The notes: a model not told the origin generated them from the sequence alone. A stretch of 64,000 bases of DNA from Dolichospermum sp. LEGE 00240 (GCF_015207875.1 NZ_JADEVZ010000002.1:1-64000); one strand, 5' to 3'. Counted from the stretch's first letter, positions 8,734-17,350 are shown. Numbers and translations: made by a program.

Positions 8734-8904
8734 CTACTTTAAACCAAGCCATGCAAGTACACCTTGATTGGTAACGTATTCAATTACTATCATGAAAATA
8801 AAGCCAATCATTGCCGCTCTACCATTTAAACGTTCAGCATATTCATTGAAGCCAAACTTGGGGTCTTCTAATTTGGGGGTAATGGTTGGTTGTTGTTGTG
8901 TCAT
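8734..8904 (-). CDS. High-light-inducible one-helix protein (Hlip/SCP)
   Basis: 56 aa, translated from the sequence: begins MTQQQPTITPKLEDPKFGF and ends YVTNQGVLAWLGLK. The single membrane helix carries the chlorophyll-binding LHC motif as EYAERLNGRAAMIGFI (E-x-x-N-x-R). These proteins bind chlorophyll and carotenoid in the thylakoid and take part in photoprotection and chlorophyll recycling. Start ATG at 8902-8904 has a good AAAGGA ribosome site 8 bases upstream. A longer frame on the opposite strand here is a shadow. Confidence 0.93.
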   Translation of the reverse strand: MTQQQPTITPKLEDPKFGFNEYAERLNGRAAMIGFIFMIVIEYVTNQGVLAWLGLK

Positions 8905-9155
8905 AATCAGTGATTCCTTTGTTGATAATTGGCAAACAAAAATTTACAGAGATTTTTCAAGTAAATTGCTGAAGATGGTCGTCGGTACTTAACAATTTTT
9001 AATTATTCTTTATCTATTGTAAGAAGACTGGTGAATTAGTCAAGGTGTGGCGTGAGGAGGAATAAAAATTTGGCATTTTGAATTACTGAATACGGAAATA
9101 ATCAGCTAGGTACTGGCACGCTAAAGTGAAACAATCAAATAATAAGAGGCTATCA

Positions 9156-10247
9156 ATGGAAATTGGTGTTCCCAAGGAAACTAAAGATCAAGAATTTCGA
9201 GTGGGTTTAAGTCCTTCCAGTGTTCGGGTATTACGGGAAAATGGTAATAATATTTTTGTAGAAAGTGACGCTGGTACTGGTGCGGGATTTACTGATGAAG
9301 ATTACCGCGACGCTGGTGCAGAAATTGTCAATACTGCTGATGCTGCTTGGAATCGGGAGTTAGTTGTTAAGGTAAAAGAACCTTTGGTAAGTGAGTATCA
9401 ATTTTTGCAAAAAGAGCAATTGTTATTTACTTATTTACATTTAGCGGCGAATCGCCAGTTAACAGAATATTTAATTGATTGTGGCACTTGTGCGATCGCT
9501 TATGAAACCGTAGAACAACCAGGAGCAAATAAACTCCCCTTACTCACCCCCATGAGTATTGTTGCTGGTCGGTTAGCCGTACAATTTGGCGCAAGATTCC
9601 TAGAACGTCAACAAGGAGGCAGAGGCGTACTTTTAGGCGGTATCCCCGGAGTCAAGGCTGGTAAAGTCGTAATTTTAGGTGGTGGAGTCGTCGGTACAGA
9701 AGCCGCTAAAATCGCCGTCGGTATGGGTGCAATGGTGCAAATCTTAGATGTCAACGTAGAACGTCTATCCTACCTAGAAACCCTCTTTGGCTCGAGAGTA
9801 GAACTACTTTACAGCAACTCCGCCCATATTGAAGCCGCCGTCAAAGATGCCGATTTACTCATTGGTGCAGTCTTAATTCCTGGTAAAAAAGCCCCCATTC
9901 TCGTATCTCGTGAACTAGTTAGACAAATGCGACCCGGTTCAGTGATTGTAGATGTCGCCGTTGATCAAGGTGGATGCGTTGAAACATTACATCCTACATC
10001 TCATACTAAACCAGTATACATTGATGAGGAAGTCGTGCATTATGGCGTTCCTAATATGCCAGGAGCAGTTCCTTGGACATCCACACAAGCCCTCAACAAC
10101 TGCACCTTACCCTATACCGTCCAATTAGCAAATCTGGGACTAAAAGCTTTAGACATTAACCCAGCCCTAGGAAAAGGTTTAAACGTCCAAAATCATCGTC
10201 TTGTACATCCTGCTGTCCAAGAAATGTTTCCCGATTTAGTTGGGTAA
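9156..10247 (+). CDS. ald: Alanine dehydrogenase
   Basis: 363 aa from the ATG at 9156. Interconverts L-alanine and pyruvate plus ammonium with NAD. Starts MEIGVPKETKDQEFRVGL, the family N-terminus with substrate Arg and Lys. The Rossmann nucleotide site is GKVVILGGGVVGTEAAKIAVGMGA, and the tail contains YGVPNMPGAVPWTST. An in-frame GTG at 9126 would add ten residues, but AAGAGG lies about 7 bases before the ATG and family members start here, so 9156 is preferred. Single gene; the transposon nest follows. Confidence 0.95.
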   Translation: MEIGVPKETKDQEFRVGLSPSSVRVLRENGNNIFVESDAGTGAGFTDEDYRDAGAEIVNTADAAWNRELVVKVKEPLVSEYQFLQKEQLLFTYLHLAANRQLTEYLIDCGTCAIAYETVEQPGANKLPLLTPMSIVAGRLAVQFGARFLERQQGGRGVLLGGIPGVKAGKVVILGGGVVGTEAAKIAVGMGAMVQILDVNVERLSYLETLFGSRVELLYSNSAHIEAAVKDADLLIGAVLIPGKKAPILVSRELVRQMRPGSVIVDVAVDQGGCVETLHPTSHTKPVYIDEEVVHYGVPNMPGAVPWTSTQALNNCTLPYTVQLANLGLKALDINPALGKGLNVQNHRLVHPAVQEMFPDLVG

Positions 10248-10326
10248 TTGGGAATTTTTATTCCTTCTTCCTTGTGATTCCTGACTGGGCGCAGACCCTG
10301 CGCCCCTACGGACTACTTCTGTACTA

Positions 10327-10425
10327 AGCTGTTACGCAGCTAAATTTGATAACCATAACTTACTTGAACTTTGTGGTGCGGGCATCTTGCCCGCTAGAAT
10401 TATACAAACTAAATGCACAACAGCT
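10327..10425. mobile_element. MITE-like element B, copy 1 (99 bp, TA target duplication)
   Basis: Begins AGCTGTTACGCAGCTAAATT and ends GCACAACAGCT, flanked by TA on both sides. Contains a CGGGCATCTTGCCCG hairpin. Near-identical 99-bp copy at 41724-41822, also between TA dinucleotides. No coding capacity. Confidence 0.85.
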
Positions 10426-10466
10426 TAGTAGTCTGTCAAATAAATTTTGACGGATAAAGAAGAAAT

Positions 10467-10668
10467 TAGGATTTACGCATTGACAAGATTCCCCAAATAT
10501 GTGAGGTAAATTTTATCCCTTGTAGGGTGCGTCAGACACGATATTTTGACAAAAAAACAGATTCCCTCTATCTGACGCACCCTACTCAATAAGTTATTCC
10601 CAAAGCCGAAAACGACGCAATTTCGTTCATTCATATCATGGTAAATTAGTGAGCGTGCGTAAGTCCTA
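10467..10668. mobile_element. Non-autonomous element C (202 bp, GAAAT duplication)
   Basis: Ends TAGGATTTACGCA and TGCGTAAGTCCTA, flanked by GAAAT at 10462-10466 and 10669-10673. The intact element A copy near 57570 shows a single GAAAT at the same position, the empty site. The left 20 bp match the end of the IS at 272-291 in 19 positions, so that IS family probably mobilises it. Confidence 0.82.
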
Positions 10669-10798
10669 GAAATGAACCACGAAGGACGCAAAGACCCCGA
10701 AAGGAAGAGGAAAAATTTATTTACCCGTCAATTAGTTCTTCTCTGCAAAACTTGCTGCTTAGATTGAGGCTGGAAAAAATAAGCAGCTAAAAACATTA

Positions 10799-10886
10799 TA
10801 TAAACAATACATCAATTTTTTTTGATTAATTTTTACATCTGATGGTAAATTAAATATTGACATATCAACTTTTTTTGAAATAATGA
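10799..10886 (+). promoter_or_regulatory. Promoter and inverted-repeat operator upstream of sphX, shared with gap
   Basis: ATCAA-N6-TTGAT at 10811-10826, followed by TTTACA and TATTGA hexamers 17 bp apart. About 88 bp here align almost base for base with the region before gap (17268-17353). I recall an operator of the form ATCAA-N6-TTGAT for the cyanobacterial ArsR repressor; the assignment to ArsR is inference. Confidence 0.65.
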
Positions 10887-10923
10887 GTACATAGGACAAA
10901 TAGTCTACTCACTAATTATACAG

Positions 10924-11991
10924 GTGAAATCAGTGAATAAAACAGCAAGCGAATTAGTCTTAACCTTCGGAATACTAGCATTGACAAGCAGTTTTACAAA
11001 TATGCTTGGTCTTGCCCAAAATATTCAAAAACCAAATGCAGCGACAAAAGTTACTAACTCTGCCACTGACGCACTTATCAAAGTAGATGGTTCTAGTACC
11101 GTATATCCCATTACCCAGGCCATAGCCAAAGCATACCAAGCCAACCTGAAAAATAATAGTCAAATACAAGTAAATATTTCCGGTACTAGCGGTGGGTTTG
11201 AAAAATTTTGTACTCGTAAAATAGACATCAATAATGCTTCTCGGCCAATTAACCAGTCAGAAATGGCAGCTTGTAAGAAAAATGGCGTAAGTTACATGGA
11301 ATTACCCGTAGCTTTTGATGCCCTAACCATTGCTGTTAACCCCCAAAACACTTGGGCAAAAGACATTACAGTAGCCGAATTGAAAAAAATCTGGGAACCT
11401 GCGGCTGAAGGAAAAATTACAAAATGGAATCAAGTCCGAGCTTCTTGGCCAGACCGCCCAATTAAATTATATGGTCCTGGTGGTAAGTCTGGAACTTATG
11501 ATTATTTTACCGAAGCAATTGTCGGTAAAGCCAAAGCCAGTCGCAAAGATTACACAGCCAGTGAAAATGATGAAGTTTTAGTTACTGGTGTTAATAAAGA
11601 CCCTAATGCTTTAGGGTACTTTGGTTATGCCTACTACCAAGAAAACAAAGATAAGTTAATAGTTTTAGCAGTTAATAGTGGTAAAGGTGCTGTTTTACCA
11701 TCACCAGAAACAGTAGAAAAAGCCAAATATCAACCACTTTCTCGACCTCTATTCATATATGTCAATCTTCGGTCTAGTAAAAACAAGACTTTGGTGTATA
11801 ACCTTACGGATTTCTACATTAAAAATGCGGCAAAAATAGTCAGTTCTGTTGGCTATGTTCCCTTATCAGAGGAAGCTTACAAACTTAATTCTATCCACTT
11901 GTATAAAGGCAAAGCCGGAACAGTATTTGGTGGTAAATCGGAGTTTAACCTAACTCTTGGGCAATTGTTACGCAAACAAAAGCAATTTTAG
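10924..11991 (+). CDS. sphX: PstS/SphX-type phosphate-binding protein
   Basis: 355 aa periplasmic solute-binding protein. An N-terminal hydrophobic stretch ([19 protein letters not shown]) is a likely signal peptide. Phosphate-site blocks: [38 protein letters not shown] and [12 protein letters not shown]. Start is GTG at 10924, ending a promoter region duplicated before the arsenic gene gap. No pstCAB permease genes are adjacent, as for SphX-type orphan binding proteins. The shared promoter suggests induction with the arsenic operon, which would help discriminate phosphate from arsenate (inference). Chosen symbol reflects the orphan position; pstS is equally possible. Confidence 0.85.
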   Translation: MKSVNKTASELVLTFGILALTSSFTNMLGLAQNIQKPNAATKVTNSATDALIKVDGSSTVYPITQAIAKAYQANLKNNSQIQVNISGTSGGFEKFCTRKIDINNASRPINQSEMAACKKNGVSYMELPVAFDALTIAVNPQNTWAKDITVAELKKIWEPAAEGKITKWNQVRASWPDRPIKLYGPGGKSGTYDYFTEAIVGKAKASRKDYTASENDEVLVTGVNKDPNALGYFGYAYYQENKDKLIVLAVNSGKGAVLPSPETVEKAKYQPLSRPLFIYVNLRSSKNKTLVYNLTDFYIKNAAKIVSSVGYVPLSEEAYKLNSIHLYKGKAGTVFGGKSEFNLTLGQLLRKQKQF

Positions 11992-11994
11992 TAA

Positions 11995-12135
11995 TTAATA
12001 AACAGGAAAGGAAATTAGGATTCTTAAGTTTTCTCCATTGATTCTTTGTATTTGGGTTTTTGAACGCTGATGATATTGATCATCTACATCTACAGCAGCA
12101 TAAAGTAGTCCAGCGTCAGCAATTATAGCTCTCAA
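11995..12135 (-). pseudogene. Truncated PIN-domain (VapC-like) toxin remnant
   Basis: A frame starting TTG at 12135 reads LRAIIADAGLLYAAVDVDD and continues to a stop at 11995, giving only 46 residues. ADAGLLYAAVD is the first metal-binding strand of PIN ribonucleases (Asp then small residues). The rest of the ~130-aa domain is missing. The TTG overlaps by 4 bases the TGA of an upstream frame (PPNTP-stop), an overlap typical of antitoxin-toxin pairs. The region up to about 12245 carries the tail of that antitoxin. Confidence 0.6.
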
Positions 12136-12505
12136 GGTGTATTAGGTGGCAATGATTGTGAATATATTTGTTCAGCGAGAATTTGATCATGATTTACTGA
12201 AGTATTCAAAAATCCACTTCCCTGAGTTGCGAGAGTAAAGTTGATTTTATTTGTCTGAATCAAGATATCCAGGATTTGAGGATGTACAGGATGTGGTTGG
12301 ATGATTGTTTTTTGGAAGTTGGTTTTTTTAGGATGTTTTTGAATGGTTGTTTTTGAATAATTTAAACCATCTATAAATTACCATCCTGTCAATCCTTCAA
12401 TCCCGGTTATCCTGATTTGTGACCATATTAATGGTGCGTTACGTCGCGTAGTTAATTTATGTGTACATTTTATAATCTTTTAGTTATCCTAACGCACCCT
12501 ACAAG

Positions 12506-12765
12506 CTATTCATAAACTTGACTTCTATGGGCAATAAAAACAACTGTTACCAATTTTAAATCATCATTAACTTCATAAATAACTCTATAGTCACCTACTC
12601 GATAACGATAATAACCTGATAACTCACCTTTGAGAGTTTTATATTAGGATGATTACGAGGATTAACTTTTTAAACGATCAAAACATCTATCTAATTTCCG
12701 TTGTAAAATAGCAGAAGCAGATTCAAAAAACTCCCCTGCATCAATACTAATAACAACAGTATAAT
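12506..12765 (-). pseudogene. RelE/ParE-type toxin remnant with frameshifts
   Basis: Reading on the minus strand gives NYTVVISIDAGEFF ... QRKLDRCFDRLK, then after a one-base slip in an A-run NPRNHPNIK, and after a second slip KGELSGYYRYRVGDYRVIYE and a tail ending AHRSQVYE. The order is that of RelE toxins (GYYRYRVGDYRVIY is the core strand pair). Two frameshifts and no in-frame ATG make it inactive. Confidence 0.65.
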
Positions 12766-12828
12766 TAATATGGTTGCCAGATTATCATACCCTTGTAGAT
12801 ATGGTGAAGATTAATTTAATTATATCAT

Positions 12829-13833
12829 ACGCCTTATGTGAGTTAAGAGATTGGATGTTGTTCAAAAGTAAGAACATCAATACCAAAACGCTGACGCAGC
12901 AAAATCCGCAGAGTATGACTGGTCATTTTAGCGGCAACATGGACGCAGAGACCGTCAACCTTCTTTCTCAACAGACGTTCCAAATTACGTCCAGTATTTT
13001 GTACCTCATGAAATACACCTTCAATACGCTCTCGGAGGCTGTTTAATAAACCTTCAAAGGCTTTTGGTTGTTGTTGAAGTTGGTTAGCTCGTTTAGGAGT
13101 AAAAATTTGATTACCTGTAGTTTTGAAAATATCACTCTGCCATTGACCACCAATAAATCCTTTATCAGCCAAGATGCGACAGCCACGAACGCAGTCTAAA
13201 ACAGATTCTGCCGCCAGACGTTCATCCGTACTAGCTGGCACTAAGGAGTAAACTAAAGGGATTCCAGTTAGGGTACTGATGAGTACCAGTTTATAGCCAA
13301 AGTAATTCATACTTCGACTGGCACACCGCCCATAATCAGCACTACCTGTGAAATCACTTCGATCTTGATCACGCTTGTAGCCTACAACTGGTAATGGTTT
13401 TGTATCTAACAATAAGGTGCGCTCAAAAATTGCTCCCAATTCCACAACCCAAAAACGTCTAAGTTCTTCGAGCATCCCCTCCAATCGTCTAGCTCGGCGG
13501 TTGAACTGACTCTGTACTAGCAGTTTCGGGAATAAACTCAAGTAGTTTGCTCGCACGAAACCCAAAAATTGTTGTTCTCCTGGGTAGGGGAAAAAATCCA
13601 TTGCTACTAATAATGTTAGCATTTCACTATCCGTGAATCTTGGTAGTGGACCTGACAGTAACGGTACATAACGATAGCCTTGTTGCTGATACCAATCATC
13701 TACTAATACAAAAATCGTTGTCAACAGGCTCGAACCGTCTATCATATTCATGGGGATACCTCAAGCTTTGGTGTAGTTACCTTTATTTTGCGGTTTCCCC
13801 TTCTTTTTTACTACTCCAACTCACATAAGGCGT
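12829..13833 (-). mobile_element. Intact IS982-type insertion sequence (1005 bp)
   Basis: Perfect 16-bp terminal inverted repeats ACGCCTTATGTGAGTT, flanked by the direct repeat ATCAT (12824-12828 and 13834-13838). It contains one transposase gene. Identical ends and an intact frame suggest recent insertion. It sits next to the decayed RelE gene. Confidence 0.92.
12843..13751 (-). CDS. IS982-type DDE transposase
   Basis: 302 aa, almost filling the IS. Candidate catalytic triad: Asp116 (LLLDTKPLPVVGYKR), Asp196 (CRILADKGFIGGQW) and Glu244 (RERIEGVFHEV). The QSQFNRRARRLEGML block at about 81-95 is the DNA-binding-side motif of the family. Start ATG at 13751; no frameshift or internal stop, so probably active. 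The IS982 assignment rests on motif order and IS size; another IS5-related group is the alternative. Confidence 0.88.
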   Translation of the reverse strand: MNMIDGSSLLTTIFVLVDDWYQQQGYRYVPLLSGPLPRFTDSEMLTLLVAMDFFPYPGEQQFLGFVRANYLSLFPKLLVQSQFNRRARRLEGMLEELRRFWVVELGAIFERTLLLDTKPLPVVGYKRDQDRSDFTGSADYGRCASRSMNYFGYKLVLISTLTGIPLVYSLVPASTDERLAAESVLDCVRGCRILADKGFIGGQWQSDIFKTTGNQIFTPKRANQLQQQPKAFEGLLNSLRERIEGVFHEVQNTGRNLERLLRKKVDGLCVHVAAKMTSHTLRILLRQRFGIDVLTFEQHPIS

Positions 13834-13890
13834 ATCATGGTAATAATATCATGGCGTTGGTTATATTCCCGACTTCTTAAGAAATAGAAA

Positions 13891-14226
13891 TTAAGCTACC
13901 CCATAACCAGTATAAGGACGTTTGTATGGTGGTTGTAAACCAAAAACAATATCCTCTTTTGGTACTCCCATATTGACTAATTCTTGAGCTAAATCTGTTT
14001 CTGTTGTATTTTGTTGAATCCAGATTTTGTTATTCTTAATGTCAAAATGAATGATGCTGTAATAAATTCTTTGGAATCCATTCCATCCTACATACATTAA
14101 TTGATAATGATCATTATTTGTATCAAAAATTAATTCATTATCTATTTCATCATATTTTGGTTTGTATTTGCCATGTTCTTTGAGAATGGTTTGAATACAT
14201 TGACGATAATGTTCTAAATTTGCCAT
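13891..14226 (-). CDS. xisI: XisI family protein
   Basis: 111 aa. Matches XisI, first described as a factor controlling excision of the fdxN element in Anabaena heterocysts but now seen in many genomes without that element. Signature pieces: YRQCIQTILKEHG, FDTNNDHYQLMYVGWN, RIYYSIIHFDIKNNKIWIQQ and the C-terminal PPYKRPYTGYGVA. Its start overlaps the end of xisH by 13 bases, so the two are translationally coupled. No xisF recombinase is in the window; a toxin-antitoxin-like role is possible (inference). Confidence 0.93.
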   Translation of the reverse strand: MANLEHYRQCIQTILKEHGKYKPKYDEIDNELIFDTNNDHYQLMYVGWNGFQRIYYSIIHFDIKNNKIWIQQNTTETDLAQELVNMGVPKEDIVFGLQPPYKRPYTGYGVA

Positions 14227-14630
14227 TTGACAATTACCTCCGCTATTGGATCATATACTATAATTTTAATGTTATATTTTTCTACTGCTATTTTAGCAAG
14301 TCGAGTTTGAAAGAAGGAGATATAAGTATCATTGGGAACAGCTAAATATAATTCTCGTTCTGATTGAGTTTCTTCTAAAATAATTTGATAATTGAGAAAT
14401 TGTCCTAATGCTGTATGAAAATCACTTACGGGAGAATTGCTTGCAAAACTCTTGATTTCTATAGCAATTTTTTCCTCTCCTTTGTCTGCTGCTATTAGTC
14501 TTTCTGCACCTAAATCAATTTTAAGTTTTGTTTCCTCAAGCTGAATTTCTAAAGGATCATGAGTAATTAACCATTGTTCTTTTAATAATGCGTTGACAAC
14601 TGCTTGATGAAATAAATCTCTTGCTGACAT
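14214..14630 (-). CDS. xisH: XisH family protein
   Basis: 138 aa. Begins MSARDLFHQAVVNALLKEQW and has IDLGAERLIAADKGEEKIAIEIKSF, the nuclease-like core of XisH (Asp, then Glu-x-Lys, a PD-(D/E)XK arrangement), followed by FHTALGQFLNY. Upstream partner of xisI with a 13-base overlap. The family is named for fdxN element excision; here it lies in a region rich in toxin-antitoxin remnants, and its fold suggests endonuclease ancestry. Confidence 0.93.
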   Translation of the reverse strand: MSARDLFHQAVVNALLKEQWLITHDPLEIQLEETKLKIDLGAERLIAADKGEEKIAIEIKSFASNSPVSDFHTALGQFLNYQIILEETQSERELYLAVPNDTYISFFQTRLAKIAVEKYNIKIIVYDPIAEVIVKWQI

Positions 14631-14685
14631 AGTTATTTAGGATTTAATTTATTTGTATGATAGCGAAGTGTGGCGTTAGCCATAT

Positions 14686-15125
14686 CAGGATGTCGAAGAT
14701 TTGAGGATGTACAGGATGTTGTTGGATGATTTTTGTGGGGAGTTGGGGATTTTTTTGTCTGAATCAGGATGTCCAGGATTTGAGGATTTTCAGGATGTTG
14801 TTGGATGATTTTTGGTGGGAACTTGGGGATTTTTCAGGATGTTTTTGAATGATTGTTTTTGAATAATTTAAACCATCTATAAACTAATATCCTGAAAATC
14901 CTGTTAATCCTTTAATCCTGGATATCCTGATTCAGACAAATACAACTTTCATCACCAAACAAACCATCTATAAATTACCATCCTGTACATCCTTTAATCC
15001 TGGATATCCTGATTCAGACAAATACAACTTTCATCACCAAACAAACCATCTATAAATTACCATCCTGTACATCCTTTAATCCTGGATATTATCTCGACTT
15101 CGCTCGATAACCACCTGATTTGTGA
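14686..15125. repeat. AGGAT-rich repeats with an 82-bp tandem duplication
   Basis: The 518-bp gap is filled with variants of TCAGGATGTCCAGGATTTG and their complements. Between 14911 and 15080 an 82-bp unit (starting TTTAATCCTGGATATCCTGA) is present twice in tandem and begins a third time at 15075. Related stretches occur at 12260-12420, 15710-15770, 16870-16915 and 40058-40150. Confidence 0.85.
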
Positions 15126-15149
15126 CAATTAACGCATTCCTAACACATT

Positions 15150-15380
15150 CTACGCACTCAAACTTACAACATCTATAAAACGTGCAACTGCAAGATTTTT
15201 GCGGTTGAGTTTAATTTGTTCAATTTTATGTAATGTTTCTGCTGTCATGTAACTTTCACCGCAATGAGGACAACTAATAATAGGTAGATTTTCAATTATT
15301 AGTAATTCTTCTCCTTTCCCATAAGTTCTGGTAATGTTGCGGATATGTACACCTTCGCTATTACAAATGTCGCATTTCAT
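15150..15380 (-). CDS. YgiT-type zinc-finger protein (antitoxin-like)
   Basis: 76 aa. Two CxxC pairs, Cys3-x2-Cys6 (KCDICNSE) and Cys37-x2-Cys40 (SCPHCGESYM), form the N-terminal zinc finger of MqsA/YgiT antitoxins; the helical C-terminal part (ETLHKIEQI...) lacks the full MqsA HTH. It lies 17 bp after the DUF4258 gene on the same strand, a standard pair arrangement. Probably neutralises or represses the preceding gene's product (inference from family). Confidence 0.85.
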   Translation of the reverse strand: MKCDICNSEGVHIRNITRTYGKGEELLIIENLPIISCPHCGESYMTAETLHKIEQIKLNRKNLAVARFIDVVSLSA

Positions 15381-15397
15381 ATTTCTGTTACCTGATT

Positions 15398-15679
15398 TTA
15401 AACTGTATATACTGTAATGATAACTAATTTTCCGCTCAGACTGAGTTTAGTGATAATTTCAATTTCTACACCATCGGTGGTTACTCCTCTAATGCGATAT
15501 TTTGATTCTGCGGTAATTCTGTCTTTTTGACGTTCTATAATTTCACCATTCAGGATACTTTGTTCGATGTCATATATTGTTAAGTTATCATTGTTCATTT
15601 CTTCTTCTGCATGAAGTGTCATTACATATTGAAGTGATGTAATTTTTTCTCTTATTCTTTGTAATATTTCATCAAACAT
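15398..15679 (-). CDS. DUF4258 protein (RelE-like toxin candidate)
   Basis: 93 aa. TLHAEEEMNNDNLTIYDIEQSI followed by GEIIERQKD and SKYRIRGVTTDGVEIEII, the DUF4258 layout (His in a first helix, then a beta sheet). The family is widely paired with YgiT-type zinc-finger genes and is regarded as a RelE-related toxin. First gene of the pair, 17 bp before its partner. Intact frame with ATG start. Confidence 0.85.
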   Translation of the reverse strand: MFDEILQRIREKITSLQYVMTLHAEEEMNNDNLTIYDIEQSILNGEIIERQKDRITAESKYRIRGVTTDGVEIEIITKLSLSGKLVIITVYTV

Positions 15680-15793
15680 GACATGATTTATGTTGGTTTT
15701 CAGGATAGGTAATGTATAGTATCACAATCCTGTACATCCTAAAATCCTGGACATCCTGATTCTGACTTAATAATTTTCTGTAACCCTTAAATG

Positions 15794-16590
15794 TTACAGT
15801 TTACAAGTCTGGACGCGAGAGAAGAACCACCACCACCTTACCCAACCTGACCTACTACCAGGGAGGTGGCCTTCTGGTGCTTTCTTGTCAAAAGTAATAT
15901 CTTTGTGGTACAACCAGTCGCCTCCTTTTCTCCATCCTACCTTGTCCCCGAACTTCTCCCATATTTCCCTATTATATTCTCTCGTTCCACCAAAACCTTG
16001 ATAAATTCGTTTCTGCACAGAAAAACCAAACTTACCGCCACTGTATTTTACCCACAATTGGTCAATTGTGCGAAGGTCTTCACAGGGAAAATTATCAATA
16101 CTTTTATCACCTAACCAACCTTCCTTTTCCCGCTTCGCAACTGCTAACATTACCCGTGCTGTTTCTTCGTCTGCTTCCTTCCATTTTTCTTGTGCGAGGT
16201 AGTCACGCAGTTTCCTGTAGTCCATATTAGATGTTTGTAGAGACGTTCCATGGAACGTCTCTACATTAATGGGTTGTTGAATATCAAAATTAATGGGTTG
16301 TTGAACTACCAAACCCAAATTTTCCCGAAACTTCAACACCGTCGGAGTCCGGTTTTCCGGTTCTATTTCCATCCCTGCTAAAATAGCATCATTCACCCTC
16401 TGACTAATGCGAGAATTATAATGTTTTGGCGCTGGTAAAGGTTCATCATCATATTTCCGGTTCGTTGCGGGTACTGGACTAAATTCACCCTTTTTGTTGA
16501 GTCTATCAGCCGTGAGCAGATAATATAAAGTAGCAGCTAAAGCATAAACATCGGTATGGGGTCCAAAACTCCCTTGGCGACGATATTCCA
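15794..16590 (-). pseudogene. Ser/Thr kinase-GUN4 fusion, N-terminus lost
   Basis: The frame is open up to about 16590. It starts inside a kinase C-lobe (YRRQGSFGPHTDVYALAATL, then AILAGMEIEPENRTPTVLKF), followed by a complete GUN4 domain (from DYRKLRDYLAQEKWKEAD to GWVRWWWFFSR) that in related proteins binds porphyrins. The N-lobe and catalytic loop are missing: the frame breaks at about 16590 where an opposite-strand Uma2 fragment begins. An internal GTG at 16396 could start a 200-aa GUN4 protein. A 28-bp F palindrome is inserted in frame at 16237-16264. Confidence 0.8.
16237..16264. repeat. Palindrome F, copy 3, inside the kinase-GUN4 gene
   Basis: Perfect 28-bp palindrome identical to the copy at 4769. 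It lies between the kinase remnant and the GUN4 domain without closing the frame. Confidence 0.9.
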
Positions 16591-16851
16591 GATTTAGCTT
16601 TGGAAATTGATATTACTTCCCGTACCCATTTGAATATATATCAAGGTTTGAAAGTTCCTGAAGTATGGCGGTTTGAAAACGGAATTTTGCAAATTAATCT
16701 TTTACAAGATGGTGTTTATGTGGAATCGAAATCTAGTTTAAATTTTCCTGATTTACCTTTAATTGAAGTCATTCCTCAATATTTAGAAAAAAGTCGAACT
16801 ACAGGAAGAAATGCAACATTAAAGGCTTTCAGAAGTTGGGTGAATAGTTGA
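16588..16851 (+). pseudogene. C-terminal half of a Uma2-family endonuclease
   Basis: Reads PDLALEIDITSRTHLNIYQG, then KVPEVWRFENGILQI and a tail to 16851. PDLALEIDIT is the PD...E-x-D-type core strand of Uma2 (DUF820) PD-(D/E)XK nucleases. The first ~100 residues are missing; upstream sequence belongs to the kinase-GUN4 fragment on the other strand, so the gene was cut by a rearrangement. A TTG at 16600 could start an 83-aa product but would lack the first active-site Asp. Confidence 0.75.
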
Positions 16852-16938
16852 TGATATATCTAGGAATTTTATTTGTCTGAATCAGGATATCCAGGATTTG
16901 AGGATTTACAGGATGTGGATTTTCTTGAGAGATTCAAA

Positions 16939-16967
16939 ATCCCCGACTTCTTGAAGAAGTCGGGGAT
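16939..16967. repeat. Palindrome P
   Basis: ATCCCCGACTTCTT and AAGAAGTCGGGGAT around one base. Just after it, 16979-17126 carries on the minus strand a decayed frame (AIAQTEVTINQLIQATYLTR ... RRLLPEAKSAEVVV) with a frameshift; origin not recognised. Confidence 0.85.
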
Positions 16968-17267
16968 ATGAAAGGTTAAACTACAACTTCTGCTGATTTT
17001 GCTTCTGGTAACAACCGCCTTATACCTTGCTGTTCAAAATATGCACTAAACTTAATCCGGCTACTCTGGTTAAGTAAGTAGCTTGGATTAGCTGATTAAT
17101 TGTTACTTCGGTTTGGGCGATCGCTCTTTACACAACCGTTCTATCTGCAACTAGGAAAAAGCTTTTACTTCACTTTAGTCCAAAACCCGTTACTCGGATT
17201 GAGGTTGGTGAACAAACGTCTGCTAATGCTGGCAACTAGCAAGCGGCTAAAAACATTTTTTCTGCTG

Positions 17268-17350
17268 TGCATAAACAATACATCAATTTTCCTTGATTAA
17301 TGTTTACATCTGATGCTAGAGTCAATATTAACATATCAACTTTTTTTGAA
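17268..17350 (+). promoter_or_regulatory. Promoter and inverted-repeat operator of gap-arsJ, shared with sphX
   Basis: ATCAA-TTTTCC-TTGAT at 17282-17297 lies just upstream of TTTACA (17303-17308) and TATTAA (17326-17331), 17 bp apart. A transcript would start about 13 bases before the gap ATG. The block is a near copy of 10799-10886. ArsR binding is inferred, not shown. Confidence 0.68.

Larger units (their letters stand above)
10323..10740. mobile_element. MITE-like element A, copy 1, interrupted by B and C
   Basis: Matches the 130-bp intact copy at 57531-57660. Its left end ACTAGTAGTCTGTCAA is split at the internal TA by element B (10327-10425) and its body is split by element C (10467-10668). 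Homology to the intact copy resumes with GAAATGAACCACGAAGGA and continues to 10740 (ATTTATTTACCCGTCAATTA); the right terminal repeat has been lost. Confidence 0.8.

Noticed and set aside
13891-14630. xisH/xisI as sign of the fdxN excision element
   Set aside because: No xisF recombinase, nif genes or element borders are present; these two genes are widespread without the element.
17100-17300. 66-aa plus-strand frame before gap
   Set aside because: It runs into the shared promoter block, lacks a ribosome site and has low-complexity composition.
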